DNA of 32,755 nt from an uncultured Woeseia sp. (GTDB lineage Bacteria; Pseudomonadota; Gammaproteobacteria; Steroidobacterales; Woeseiaceae): contig CAJWFK010000031.1 of NCBI GenBank assembly GCA_913031125.1, positions 1-32,755 of the forward strand, in the 5' to 3' direction. Within the stretch, counting starts at the first letter, position 1; the number at the start of each line of letters is the position of its first letter. The notes below the pieces were generated by a model, which had not been told where the DNA came from, did no database searches, and saw nothing but the letters and a program-made list of their open reading frames with translations. Shown here one piece after another: positions 26,209 through 32,755 of this stretch. The translations under genes were made by a program, and so were the position numbers.

Positions 26209-27233
26209 TGTTCTATACCACCAAATGTATCGTTTAAATAATCAACAATTGGTGCTACCCCTGTCGCAACAGGGTCCACACATGGCAACCCAATTTCATC
26301 AGCAGTACTGGACAAAACACTATGTCGTTCAGCCTCGCTAAGCGAGGACGTAATAAGACTAACCCCAACGCATCGGACATCAGGGTTGGTAACCCGACCA
26401 ATAGCAACAGTCATTTTTATGAGTTCCTCTATGCTAGGAACGGGAAAATCCGGATACGCGTCAATTGTTTCCCTTCCTACTTCATTACAAACAACAAACG
26501 CATCTGGCTGTGAACCATGCAACAGGCCAAGAGTCACGGCAGAATAGCCAGGATGAAATAAAGAACCCTGTCCCTCAATAACATCCCAATGATCATCATC
26601 ATTTGCGGGCGATAAAAGCTCAGCAGCTCCAGATACGAAATCTGAAACGACAGCATCAATAGGCATACCTCCACCTGAAATCATGATGCCCGTTTGACCT
26701 GTGGCACGAAAATCTGCCTTCATTCCACGTTCTGTCATCTCTTTAGCAATTGCCAGCGCTGAAAACTTTTTACCGACGACACAATCAGTGCCAGCCATCA
26801 ACAACCGTTTTCCAGATCGTCTCTCGCCGGTTCCAACGGGAAGATCTTTCGGTGGTGTGCGAATATCAATCAAGCGCACTCCGGCTTTCTTCGCAGCCTC
26901 CTCCAAACCCGGGACCGCAGTCAACGATGTATGTGTTCCTGCACAGACATCGAGGCCTGCTTCTACTGCACTAAACAATGTTGGTGTCCAGTGCTCCGGT
27001 ATCATTCCCCCAACACCCGCAACACCCCAAATGAGTGTCTTAACTCCCGCTAAGGCAGCCTCCTCAGGCGTCATATCTGGCAACCCCAAATCGACTCCGC
27101 TTCCCGGTAACCGCAATTGACCAAGGCATGCGTCTGGCCGCCAGAAAGCAATTCCCATCGCAGTCTTGACGTGCCCTACCCCGGGCTCATCTCCAAGGAA
27201 TAGAAGATAGGGAGGTTTGATCTCAACTTGCAT
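26205..27233 (-). CDS. dgcN: D-glutamate N-acetyltransferase DgcN (DUF1611)
   Basis: A 342-residue protein of the former DUF1611 family with a P-loop-like motif GTDCVVGKKFSA (148-159) in the second half. The N-terminal domain carries LFLGDEPGVGHVKTAMGIAFWRP-like family sequence (for example GDEPGVGHVKTA, 14-25) and CAGTHTSL (97-104). DgcN is reported to acetylate D-glutamate, with DgcA then racemising the product, in marine proteobacteria and haloarchaea. The start is supported by AAGGA eight bases upstream. It is the first gene of a minus-strand run and is divergent from glycerate kinase. A dgcR-type regulator is not seen in this window. Confidence 0.88.
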   Translation of the reverse strand: MQVEIKPPYLLFLGDEPGVGHVKTAMGIAFWRPDACLGQLRLPGSGVDLGLPDMTPEEAALAGVKTLIWGVAGVGGMIPEHWTPTLFSAVEAGLDVCAGTHTSLTAVPGLEEAAKKAGVRLIDIRTPPKDLPVGTGERRSGKRLLMAGTDCVVGKKFSALAIAKEMTERGMKADFRATGQTGIMISGGGMPIDAVVSDFVSGAAELLSPANDDDHWDVIEGQGSLFHPGYSAVTLGLLHGSQPDAFVVCNEVGRETIDAYPDFPVPSIEELIKMTVAIGRVTNPDVRCVGVSLITSSLSEAERHSVLSSTADEIGLPCVDPVATGVAPIVDYLNDTFGGIEQ

Positions 27234-27307
27234 CCGTTTGTCCTTCTGTATTTTTGGAGTCTAGATTGTGACATGATTTGACCCTATAGTAAGAATGAAT
27301 TCGTCGA
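27234..27307. promoter_or_regulatory. Divergent promoter region, dgcN / glycerate kinase
   Basis: These 74 bases separate the divergent starts of dgcN (minus) and glycerate kinase (plus), so both promoters should lie here. A TATAGT element at about 27285 on the plus strand is a possible -10, but no matching -35 is convincing. No clear operator palindrome was found apart from single restriction-type 6-mers. Confidence 0.4.
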
Positions 27308-28444
27308 ATGAGAGTTACCTGCGCCCCCGATAGCTTCAAAGAATCCATAAGCGCTGTGGATGCTGCTGATGCTATGGCTCTCGGTATCCGACAATTTTCC
27401 CCTCAAATATCAATCGACTGCTGCCCCGTAGGTGACGGAGGAGACGGGACTCTTGAAAGCTTGCTTGCATCAATACAAGGCCAACTGGTTCCTGCAGAAG
27501 TTGTAAACCAAAATGGCATAGTAATCGAATCAGAAATTGGTGTATTTGATAATGGCAGCTTGGCATTCGTAGAGTCAGCTAAAGCGATTGGTATTGCGAA
27601 TATCGCAGCCACAGAAAGAAATATAATGTCAGCAAGTAGCTTTGGCGTGGGACAATTAATAAAAAAAGCAATTGATCTTTCCCCTGAACGCATCATCGTG
27701 GGGATCGGGGGAAGCTCTACCACGGATGGTGGATGCGGAATGGCGCAAGCACTTGGCGTGGAGTTCTTTGATGCTGCTGGCAAACTAATAGAAAAACCTA
27801 TCGGTGGAGCAGATTTGTTGAATATAGCTGCAATAGATATGTCCAGACAGCTAAAAAGTAACGTACCTGTTACCGTCGCCTGTGATGTAAACAACCCGCT
27901 TACTGGTGCAAACGGCGCGGCCCAGGTTTACGGGCCGCAGAAAGGTGCAACCACCGACCAAGTCAAGCAATTGGATAATGGGCTACGGCATCTTGCTAGA
28001 GTTATTTGCCAAGAATACGGCTGCGATATCGAATCAATGAAAGGTGCGGGCGCGGCCGGCGGCCTAGGTGCTGGGCTTTATACGTTCGCGTCTGCGCAAC
28101 TCGAATCAGGAATCGATATTGTCCTTGATATGGTAGATTTCAGCGGTCGCATTGCGAATGCTGACCTATGTCTGACCGGGGAAGGTCGCCTAGATAAACA
28201 ATCCCTTTCAGGTAAAGCCTGTGCTGGTATCGCTCGAGAAGCGCACCAAGCTGGAATACCAGTAGCGGCGCTCGTTGGCTCAATCGGGTTAAGTCCGGAT
28301 GAGTGGCATGAGCTGGGTATCACCGAGGCTGTAACGATTGGCGCCGGCTTGTCGGTTGAACAATCCAAACTAAAGGCAGAGGAACTGCTTGTCAGCGCAG
28401 CAGGGCGTGTTGTCAAAAATTTCTCTTTGTCCGGAACAAAATAA
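27308..28444 (+). CDS. Glycerate kinase
   Basis: A 378-residue class I glycerate kinase (GarK/GlxK type, PF02595), cytoplasmic; it phosphorylates D-glycerate, usually to 2-phosphoglycerate, with ATP. Family motifs are APDSFKESISA (6-16), PVGDGGDGTLE (40-50), VGIGGSSTTDGGCGMAQALG (131-150), ACDVNNPLTG and LTGEGRLDKQSLSGK. Length matches the family. It is divergent from dgcN and followed by an aminotransferase after 121 bases. Together with an aminotransferase this could serve a serine- or glyoxylate-type path, but no hydroxypyruvate reductase is in view. Confidence 0.93.
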   Translation: MRVTCAPDSFKESISAVDAADAMALGIRQFSPQISIDCCPVGDGGDGTLESLLASIQGQLVPAEVVNQNGIVIESEIGVFDNGSLAFVESAKAIGIANIAATERNIMSASSFGVGQLIKKAIDLSPERIIVGIGGSSTTDGGCGMAQALGVEFFDAAGKLIEKPIGGADLLNIAAIDMSRQLKSNVPVTVACDVNNPLTGANGAAQVYGPQKGATTDQVKQLDNGLRHLARVICQEYGCDIESMKGAGAAGGLGAGLYTFASAQLESGIDIVLDMVDFSGRIANADLCLTGEGRLDKQSLSGKACAGIAREAHQAGIPVAALVGSIGLSPDEWHELGITEAVTIGAGLSVEQSKLKAEELLVSAAGRVVKNFSLSGTK

Positions 28445-28479
28445 CTAGACATTAAACAAGCTTCACATGAAACTCCTAT

Positions 28480-28492
28480 GCCTTCAAAAGGC
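28480..28492 (+). terminator. Weak hairpin after glycerate kinase
   Basis: A 5-bp stem GCCTT/AAGGC with a 3-base loop, followed by TTACAATTAATT. It may weaken or end transcription after glycerate kinase. The stem is short and the T-run poor. Confidence 0.25.
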
Positions 28493-28554
28493 TTACAATT
28501 AATTAGATAAACAAACCAGAACATAAACCGATACACGCCTCCAGGTAGGGGCAT

Positions 28555-28558
28555 GGAG
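28555..28558 (+). promoter_or_regulatory. Ribosome binding site deciding the aminotransferase start
   Basis: GGAG lies seven bases before the ATG at 28566. The in-frame TTG at 28560 is only one base from it and is too close. Confidence 0.6.
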
Positions 28559-28565
28559 ATTGCTA

Positions 28566-29699
28566 ATGCTTCCTGATTTTCGTCTCGAAACGTATTTCTC
28601 GCGTTGGGAATTTAATGCCAAGTACAACATTTGTGCATCGGATGCGGAAACTATCTCCGTACAAGAGTTATTAGAAGGTGCGAACGAAGATGACCTTCGT
28701 TTGTGGGACAACCTGACACTTGCTTACACAGAAACATATGGAAGCCCAGTCTTACGTGAGGCTATAGCAGATACCTATGACAATATGGACCCATCCGACA
28801 TCATCACGTTCACCGGGGCTGAGGAAGGAATTTTTGCGGCAATGCATGCGCTTTTGTCTGCCGATGACCATGCGATTGTTTTAACGCCTAACTATCAGTC
28901 CGCGGAAACCATTCCAGCGTCTATTTGTGAAGTCACCGGCATTGCACTTGACCCAACAAATAACTGGGAACTCGATATTGATCTAATTCAGCAAGCAATC
29001 AAACCCAATACCAAATTAATTTCATTCAATTTTCCGCATAATCCGACGGGAAAGATTCTGTCCATAGATAAACTAAATCAGCTAATCTCTATCGCCCGGA
29101 CCAACGGTATTTACATTTTTTCTGATGAAGTGTACCGATTGTTGGAGCGGGACGATTCGATACGGTTACCGCAAGTCGCAGATATTTATGAAAAGGCCCT
29201 CTCACTAAACGTCACATCAAAGGCTTACGGCTTGCCTGGATTAAGAATCGGTTGGATCGCCTGCAAAGATCATGATTTGCTTGATGCCTTGGAACGAACA
29301 AAACATTATCTTTCGATTTGCAACTCCGGACCTAGCGAAGTCTTAACAGTAATTGCTTTACATGCTCGGGACTGGATCTTGCAGAAAAATCGGAAACTCG
29401 TTGCGGATAATCTGGAACATTTAAATACATTTTTTGCTGGTTATTCTGAACTGTTCGACTGGACTCCCCCAGATGGAGGTTGCGTAGGTTATCCACGCTA
29501 TAAGGGTAAAGAAGGGGTTGAACAGTTTTGCACACTATTAGTGCAAAAATCAGGGGTATTGCTTTTACCAGCAAGCGTCTATCGTTCTGCACTCACAGAA
29601 ACGCCGAAAGATCATTTTCGTATCGGATATGGACGGAAAAACATGATCGAGGGACTCAAAATAATGGAAAACCACGTTAATCGATATTGTCGAGTATAA
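28566..29699 (+). CDS. PLP-dependent class I/II aminotransferase
   Basis: A 377-residue fold-type I aminotransferase, cytoplasmic. Visible residues are FPHNPTG (156-162, the Asn contacting PLP), SDEVY (186-190, Asp pairing with the pyridine nitrogen and Tyr the phenolic oxygen), the Schiff-base lysine K219 in TSKAYGLPGLRIGW and a C-terminal arginine in HFRIGYGRKN that should hold the substrate carboxylate. The start at 28566 is fixed by GGAG. The substrate is not evident; this branch includes enzymes of uncertain specificity as well as aspartate/aromatic and capreomycidine-synthase-like proteins. It is three bases before hpt and shares its strand, so the two are probably co-transcribed. Confidence 0.88.
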   Translation: MLPDFRLETYFSRWEFNAKYNICASDAETISVQELLEGANEDDLRLWDNLTLAYTETYGSPVLREAIADTYDNMDPSDIITFTGAEEGIFAAMHALLSADDHAIVLTPNYQSAETIPASICEVTGIALDPTNNWELDIDLIQQAIKPNTKLISFNFPHNPTGKILSIDKLNQLISIARTNGIYIFSDEVYRLLERDDSIRLPQVADIYEKALSLNVTSKAYGLPGLRIGWIACKDHDLLDALERTKHYLSICNSGPSEVLTVIALHARDWILQKNRKLVADNLEHLNTFFAGYSELFDWTPPDGGCVGYPRYKGKEGVEQFCTLLVQKSGVLLLPASVYRSALTETPKDHFRIGYGRKNMIEGLKIMENHVNRYCRV

Positions 29700-29702
29700 A
29701 AC

Positions 29703-30242
29703 ATGACCAATACCAAAAAACCGGAAGTGCTGATCAGCGAGGACCAAATAGAAGATCGAATCGATGAACTAGCTCAACAAATTTCAGCCGATTATGCAGA
29801 GAAAGGTGAGGTGGTCCTGCTCGGAGTTCTAAAAGGTGCTTTTATTTTTCTCGCCGACCTTTCACGACGTCTGACCATTCCGAGACAGGTAGAGTTCATA
29901 GCCATTTCAAGTTATGAACAGGGCAGCATAAGAAGTGGTGCAGTCCGCCTCGTCATGGACGTGCGCCGCAGTATTGAAGGTAAGCATTTACTCATTATCG
30001 AGGACATTGTTGATAGCGGACACACTCTGCACTATCTGGTTAATATGCTGAAATCCCGCAACCCCGCATCGATTCGTACTTGTTGCCTTTTGCACAAAAC
30101 TGAGAAGACTGAGGTTGATGTCACGGTAGATTACCTGGGATTTAACCTACAGGATGAGTGGGTAGTCGGATATGGACTTGATTACAAAGAAATAGGTAGA
30201 ACCTTGCCATATATTGGTATCCTGGAACCTGACGATCAATGA
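29703..30242 (+). CDS. hpt: Hypoxanthine phosphoribosyltransferase
   Basis: A 179-residue purine salvage enzyme that makes IMP (and GMP) from hypoxanthine (guanine) and PRPP, cytoplasmic. The PRPP-binding motif LLIIEDIVDSGHTL (96-109) is intact, preceded by the LLGVLKGAFIFLADL segment (39-53) with the LKG loop, and followed by FNLQDEWVVGYGLDY, the base-binding and Mg region. The length is standard. It follows the aminotransferase by three bases. Its stop overlaps the end of the convergent cation-efflux gene by 7 bases. Confidence 0.95.
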   Translation: MTNTKKPEVLISEDQIEDRIDELAQQISADYAEKGEVVLLGVLKGAFIFLADLSRRLTIPRQVEFIAISSYEQGSIRSGAVRLVMDVRRSIEGKHLLIIEDIVDSGHTLHYLVNMLKSRNPASIRTCCLLHKTEKTEVDVTVDYLGFNLQDEWVVGYGLDYKEIGRTLPYIGILEPDDQ

Positions 30243-31117
30243 TCTGCGCAATCACCAAATTCAATCTCAATCGTTGAATGATCAACAGCGAACTCTCTAC
30301 TTAAAACCTCTTTTACACGCCTTACAATCGGTGTTGTGTCAGCAATAAGATTCGCAAGAACGACATGCATCGTCAGCATTGGATGCTGTGGTGTTAGGCC
30401 CCAAACATGTACATGATGAATTTCGATCACTTCTGGTACAAATTTCATAATTTTTTCGCGCATATCATCGACATCGAACCACTCGGGCGCACCTTCGAGC
30501 AAAATATGGGCGCTTCTTTTAACCAGCCGCCACGCACTACGTAAAATCAGCATGGCAACCAACATTGATAAAATAGGATCGATCGGCATCCAGCCGGTTC
30601 GAATAATAACAACCGCTGCAACAATAGCAGCGACCGAACCAAGCAGATCCCCTAGAACATGTAATGCAGCACCTCGGACATTTAAATTATCCTGGTCACC
30701 TCCATGCAATATCAGGAAAGACACAACATTGACCATCAGACCAATGGAAGCAACAACAAGCATGGTGCTGCCGATCACATCGGGTGGTTCGATCAAACGC
30801 ATTACAGCTTCAAACAATATCCAACCGACAATAACCAGCAAGGAAAGTCCGTTCACAAAGGCTGCAATAATCTGCGCGCGGAGGTAACCATAACTGCGGC
30901 TTGCATCCGCTGGTTTAGTAGCAACCCTGAATGCATATGCAGAAAGCCCAAGTGCCATCGTGTCGGTTAGCATATGGCCAGCGTCCGCCAGTAACGCAAG
31001 TGAACCAGAGATAATGCCTCCAGCCACCTCCACGACCATAAATACACCTGTCAGGCACAACGCCGCTGAAACGCGTCTGCTGTTCTCTCGATTCTGCTGC
31101 CCGTGATCGTGACCCAT
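30236..31117 (-). CDS. Cation diffusion facilitator, zinc-type (CzcD/ZitB-like)
   Basis: A 293-residue proton-coupled divalent metal exporter of the inner membrane. Six membrane segments are followed by a cytoplasmic ferredoxin-like C-terminal domain (about 210-293). The transport-site residues are His/Asp in DAGHMLTD (H48, D52) and HVLGD (H153, D157), the HD-HD set typical of Zn/Cd exporters. A short His-containing start (GHDHG) and C-terminal metal-type residues (EIHHVHVWGL, GDCADH) support zinc. There is no metal-responsive regulator beside it. It is followed after 22 bases by the ActP-like symporter gene on the same strand. Confidence 0.92.
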   Translation of the reverse strand: MGHDHGQQNRENSRRVSAALCLTGVFMVVEVAGGIISGSLALLADAGHMLTDTMALGLSAYAFRVATKPADASRSYGYLRAQIIAAFVNGLSLLVIVGWILFEAVMRLIEPPDVIGSTMLVVASIGLMVNVVSFLILHGGDQDNLNVRGAALHVLGDLLGSVAAIVAAVVIIRTGWMPIDPILSMLVAMLILRSAWRLVKRSAHILLEGAPEWFDVDDMREKIMKFVPEVIEIHHVHVWGLTPQHPMLTMHVVLANLIADTTPIVRRVKEVLSREFAVDHSTIEIEFGDCADH

Positions 31118-31139
31118 CAGGTTCTGCCCAATATTTTCC

Positions 31140-32755
31140 TTACTCTATAGCTCTGGGAACCCGGATATTTTCTACCATACGCTGGATACTTTCTGGCGGA
31201 GCTGCTGTCATATAACTGACGGTTATAGCTACAGCAAAGTTCAGGGTCATACCGATAACACCTATACCTTCAGGAGAAATTCCAAACAGCCAGTTTTCAG
31301 CTACATTTGCACCCCACGGTGCCCCCGCCCATCGAAAAAACAATCCTTTAAAATACTCGATATAGCCGTAGGTAAATAATAGGCCCGTTAACATGCCAAG
31401 AATCGCACCGTGTTTGTTAACACGCTTGAAAAAGATGCCAAGCAGGATTGCAGGGAAAAGTGACGCAGCTGCCAAACCAAAAGCAAAAGCGACTACTTGA
31501 GCTACCCACCCTGGTGGATCAAAACCAAGATACCCAGCAATCATAATTGCGACAGCTGCAGCTATACGACCGGCCAGTAATTCCTTACGTTCACTGATAG
31601 TAGGGATAAATATTCCCTTTATCAGATCATGCGAAACTGCAGCTGAAATCACAAGCAATAAACCAGCGGCAGTGGATAATGCTGCCGCAATTCCTCCAGC
31701 CGCAACCAACGCAATTACCCAGTCTGGTAACCCCGCTATTTCTGGATTTGCCAGCACAATTATGTCTCGATCAACAGTTAGCTCGTTGCCTGACCAACCA
31801 TATTCAGCTGCTGTGTCCTGATATTCAGTATTAGCGTCATTGTAATACTGAATGCGGCCATCACCATTTTTGTCTTCAAACGCAAGTAATCCAGTTGCTT
31901 CCCATGTATGCATCCAATCCGGACGTTCATCATAGACCAAGTTCCCGTCTACAGCTCCCACCTCCCCAGGTTGGATTGTGTTGATAAGGTTATAACGCGC
32001 CATCGCTCCAACAGCCGGTGCGGTGGTGTATAAAATAGCAATAAAAAGTAATGCATATCCTGCTGAGGTTCGTGCATCTTTGACTTTCGGGACTGTAAAA
32101 AACCGAACGATAACGTGCGGTAATCCAGCCGTACCGACCATAAGCGCCAGCGTTATGCAAAAAATATCGATAATGCTTTTATCGCCGCTTGTGTATTGGG
32201 TAAAACCCAATGAAGTGACAATTCCATCGAGTTTATCGAGCAAACTAACACCATCACCATCCACTGGGCTCCCAAAGGCCAGTTGAGGAATCGCATTTCC
32301 CGTAATCTGGATGGCAATAAAAATGGCAGGTACAGTGTAGGCAAAAATCAGCACGCAGTATTGTGCTACCTGTGTGTAGGTAATTCCCTTCATACCTCCA
32401 AGGACTGCATAGATGAAAACTACGCCCATACCAATGACCAAACCCACAGTAACTTCAACTTCAAGAAACCGGGAAAAAACAATTCCAACTCCTCGCATCT
32501 GGCCAGCGACATAAGTAAATGAGATCACGATCAGACAAATAACTGCAACGATCCGGGCAGTTCTGGAATAATAACGTTCAGCAATGAACTCCGGGACAGT
32601 AAATTTGCCGAATTTTCGAAGGTACGGAGCAAGAAAGAGGGCTAACAAAACATAACCACCAGTCCAACCCATCAAATAAACGGAACCATCGTAGCCAAGA
32701 AACGCGATCAGGCCTGCCATAGAGATGAAGGAAGCTGCGCTCATCCAGTCAGCAG
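31140..32755 (-). CDS. ActP-like sodium/solute symporter (partial, 5' end missing)
   Basis: C-terminal part (538 residues seen) of an SSS-family transporter of the ActP / VC_2705 type, usually near 560-600 residues; related proteins move acetate or other short monocarboxylates. The frame is open to the window edge and reads ADWMSAASFISMAGLIAF, which is internal in the family, so the methionine at 32744 is not the start. Other family segments are GYDGSVYLMGWTGGY, YAVLGGMKGITYTQ and AAGGIAAALSTAAGLLLVIS. An external loop holds FEDKNGDGRIQYYND (about 31836-31880), similar to a calcium-binding EF-hand loop. A small DUF4212 partner subunit, if present, would lie upstream beyond the window. Confidence 0.88.
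   Translation of the reverse strand, partial: ADWMSAASFISMAGLIAFLGYDGSVYLMGWTGGYVLLALFLAPYLRKFGKFTVPEFIAERYYSRTARIVAVICLIVISFTYVAGQMRGVGIVFSRFLEVEVTVGLVIGMGVVFIYAVLGGMKGITYTQVAQYCVLIFAYTVPAIFIAIQITGNAIPQLAFGSPVDGDGVSLLDKLDGIVTSLGFTQYTSGDKSIIDIFCITLALMVGTAGLPHVIVRFFTVPKVKDARTSAGYALLFIAILYTTAPAVGAMARYNLINTIQPGEVGAVDGNLVYDERPDWMHTWEATGLLAFEDKNGDGRIQYYNDANTEYQDTAAEYGWSGNELTVDRDIIVLANPEIAGLPDWVIALVAAGGIAAALSTAAGLLLVISAAVSHDLIKGIFIPTISERKELLAGRIAAAVAIMIAGYLGFDPPGWVAQVVAFAFGLAAASLFPAILLGIFFKRVNKHGAILGMLTGLLFTYGYIEYFKGLFFRWAGAPWGANVAENWLFGISPEGIGVIGMTLNFAVAITVSYMTAAPPESIQRMVENIRVPRAIE

Noticed and set aside
27403-27894. 163-codon minus-strand frame within glycerate kinase
   Set aside because: It is antisense to a well-conserved enzyme and has no domain features.
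28078-28554. 158-codon minus-strand frame over the end of glycerate kinase and the gap after it
   Set aside because: Mostly antisense to glycerate kinase; it is Ser/Pro/Ala rich with no motif and no ribosome site was evident.

Overview
The window is dense bacterial chromosome: 27 protein genes, short intergenic gaps (none above about 165 bases) and many start/stop overlaps of the ATGA, TGATG or TAATG type. I saw no tRNA, rRNA, CRISPR array, transposase, integrase or phage gene. The gene content suggests a marine or environmental gammaproteobacterium of moderate GC. Pointers are a YadG/YadH-like ABC exporter, an ActP-like (VC_2705-type) sodium symporter, a PuuB-like oxidase, the DgcN/DgcA pair and several Tat-exported redox proteins. 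This placement is an inference from gene families, not from a marker gene.

Region 1 (91-10375, plus strand) looks like one catabolic operon. It encodes an SSS-family sodium/solute symporter, a Tat-exported SpdH-like flavoprotein, two tandem PYROXD2/phytoene-dehydrogenase-like flavoproteins, a GcvT-like tetrahydrofolate aminomethyltransferase homologue, a multi-pass membrane protein of unknown function and a PuuB-like amine oxidase. The most economical reading is uptake and stepwise oxidation of an amine, possibly N-methylated, with one-carbon units passed to tetrahydrofolate.

Region 2 (10417-20637, minus strand) is the least conventional part. Read in transcription order it encodes a small two-helix membrane protein, a Tat lipoprotein-like flavin amine oxidase, a MauG/CcpA-type di-heme peroxidase and a tri-heme cytochrome c. 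These are followed by a DUF1592-type c-heme lipoprotein, a Tat-exported DUF1552 protein, a three-repeat COG4315 (Lipoprotein_15) protein, an unrecognised exported protein and a small Cys-rich zinc-ribbon-like protein. Nearly all products are predicted to be exported, so this may be an undescribed cell-envelope redox system.

Region 3 (20714-27233, minus strand) runs from dgcN and dgcA (D-glutamate N-acetyltransferase and N-acetyl-glutamate racemase) through a YkvI-like transporter and a secreted amidohydrolase to a YadG/YadH-like ABC exporter. It suggests D-amino-acid salvage linked to transport.

Region 4 (27308-30242, plus strand) encodes glycerate kinase, a class I/II aminotransferase and hypoxanthine phosphoribosyltransferase. 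Region 5 (30236-32755, minus strand) encodes a zinc-type cation diffusion facilitator, overlapping hpt tail to tail by 7 bases, and an ActP-like symporter cut by the window end. No recognisable transcription factor is encoded anywhere in the window.
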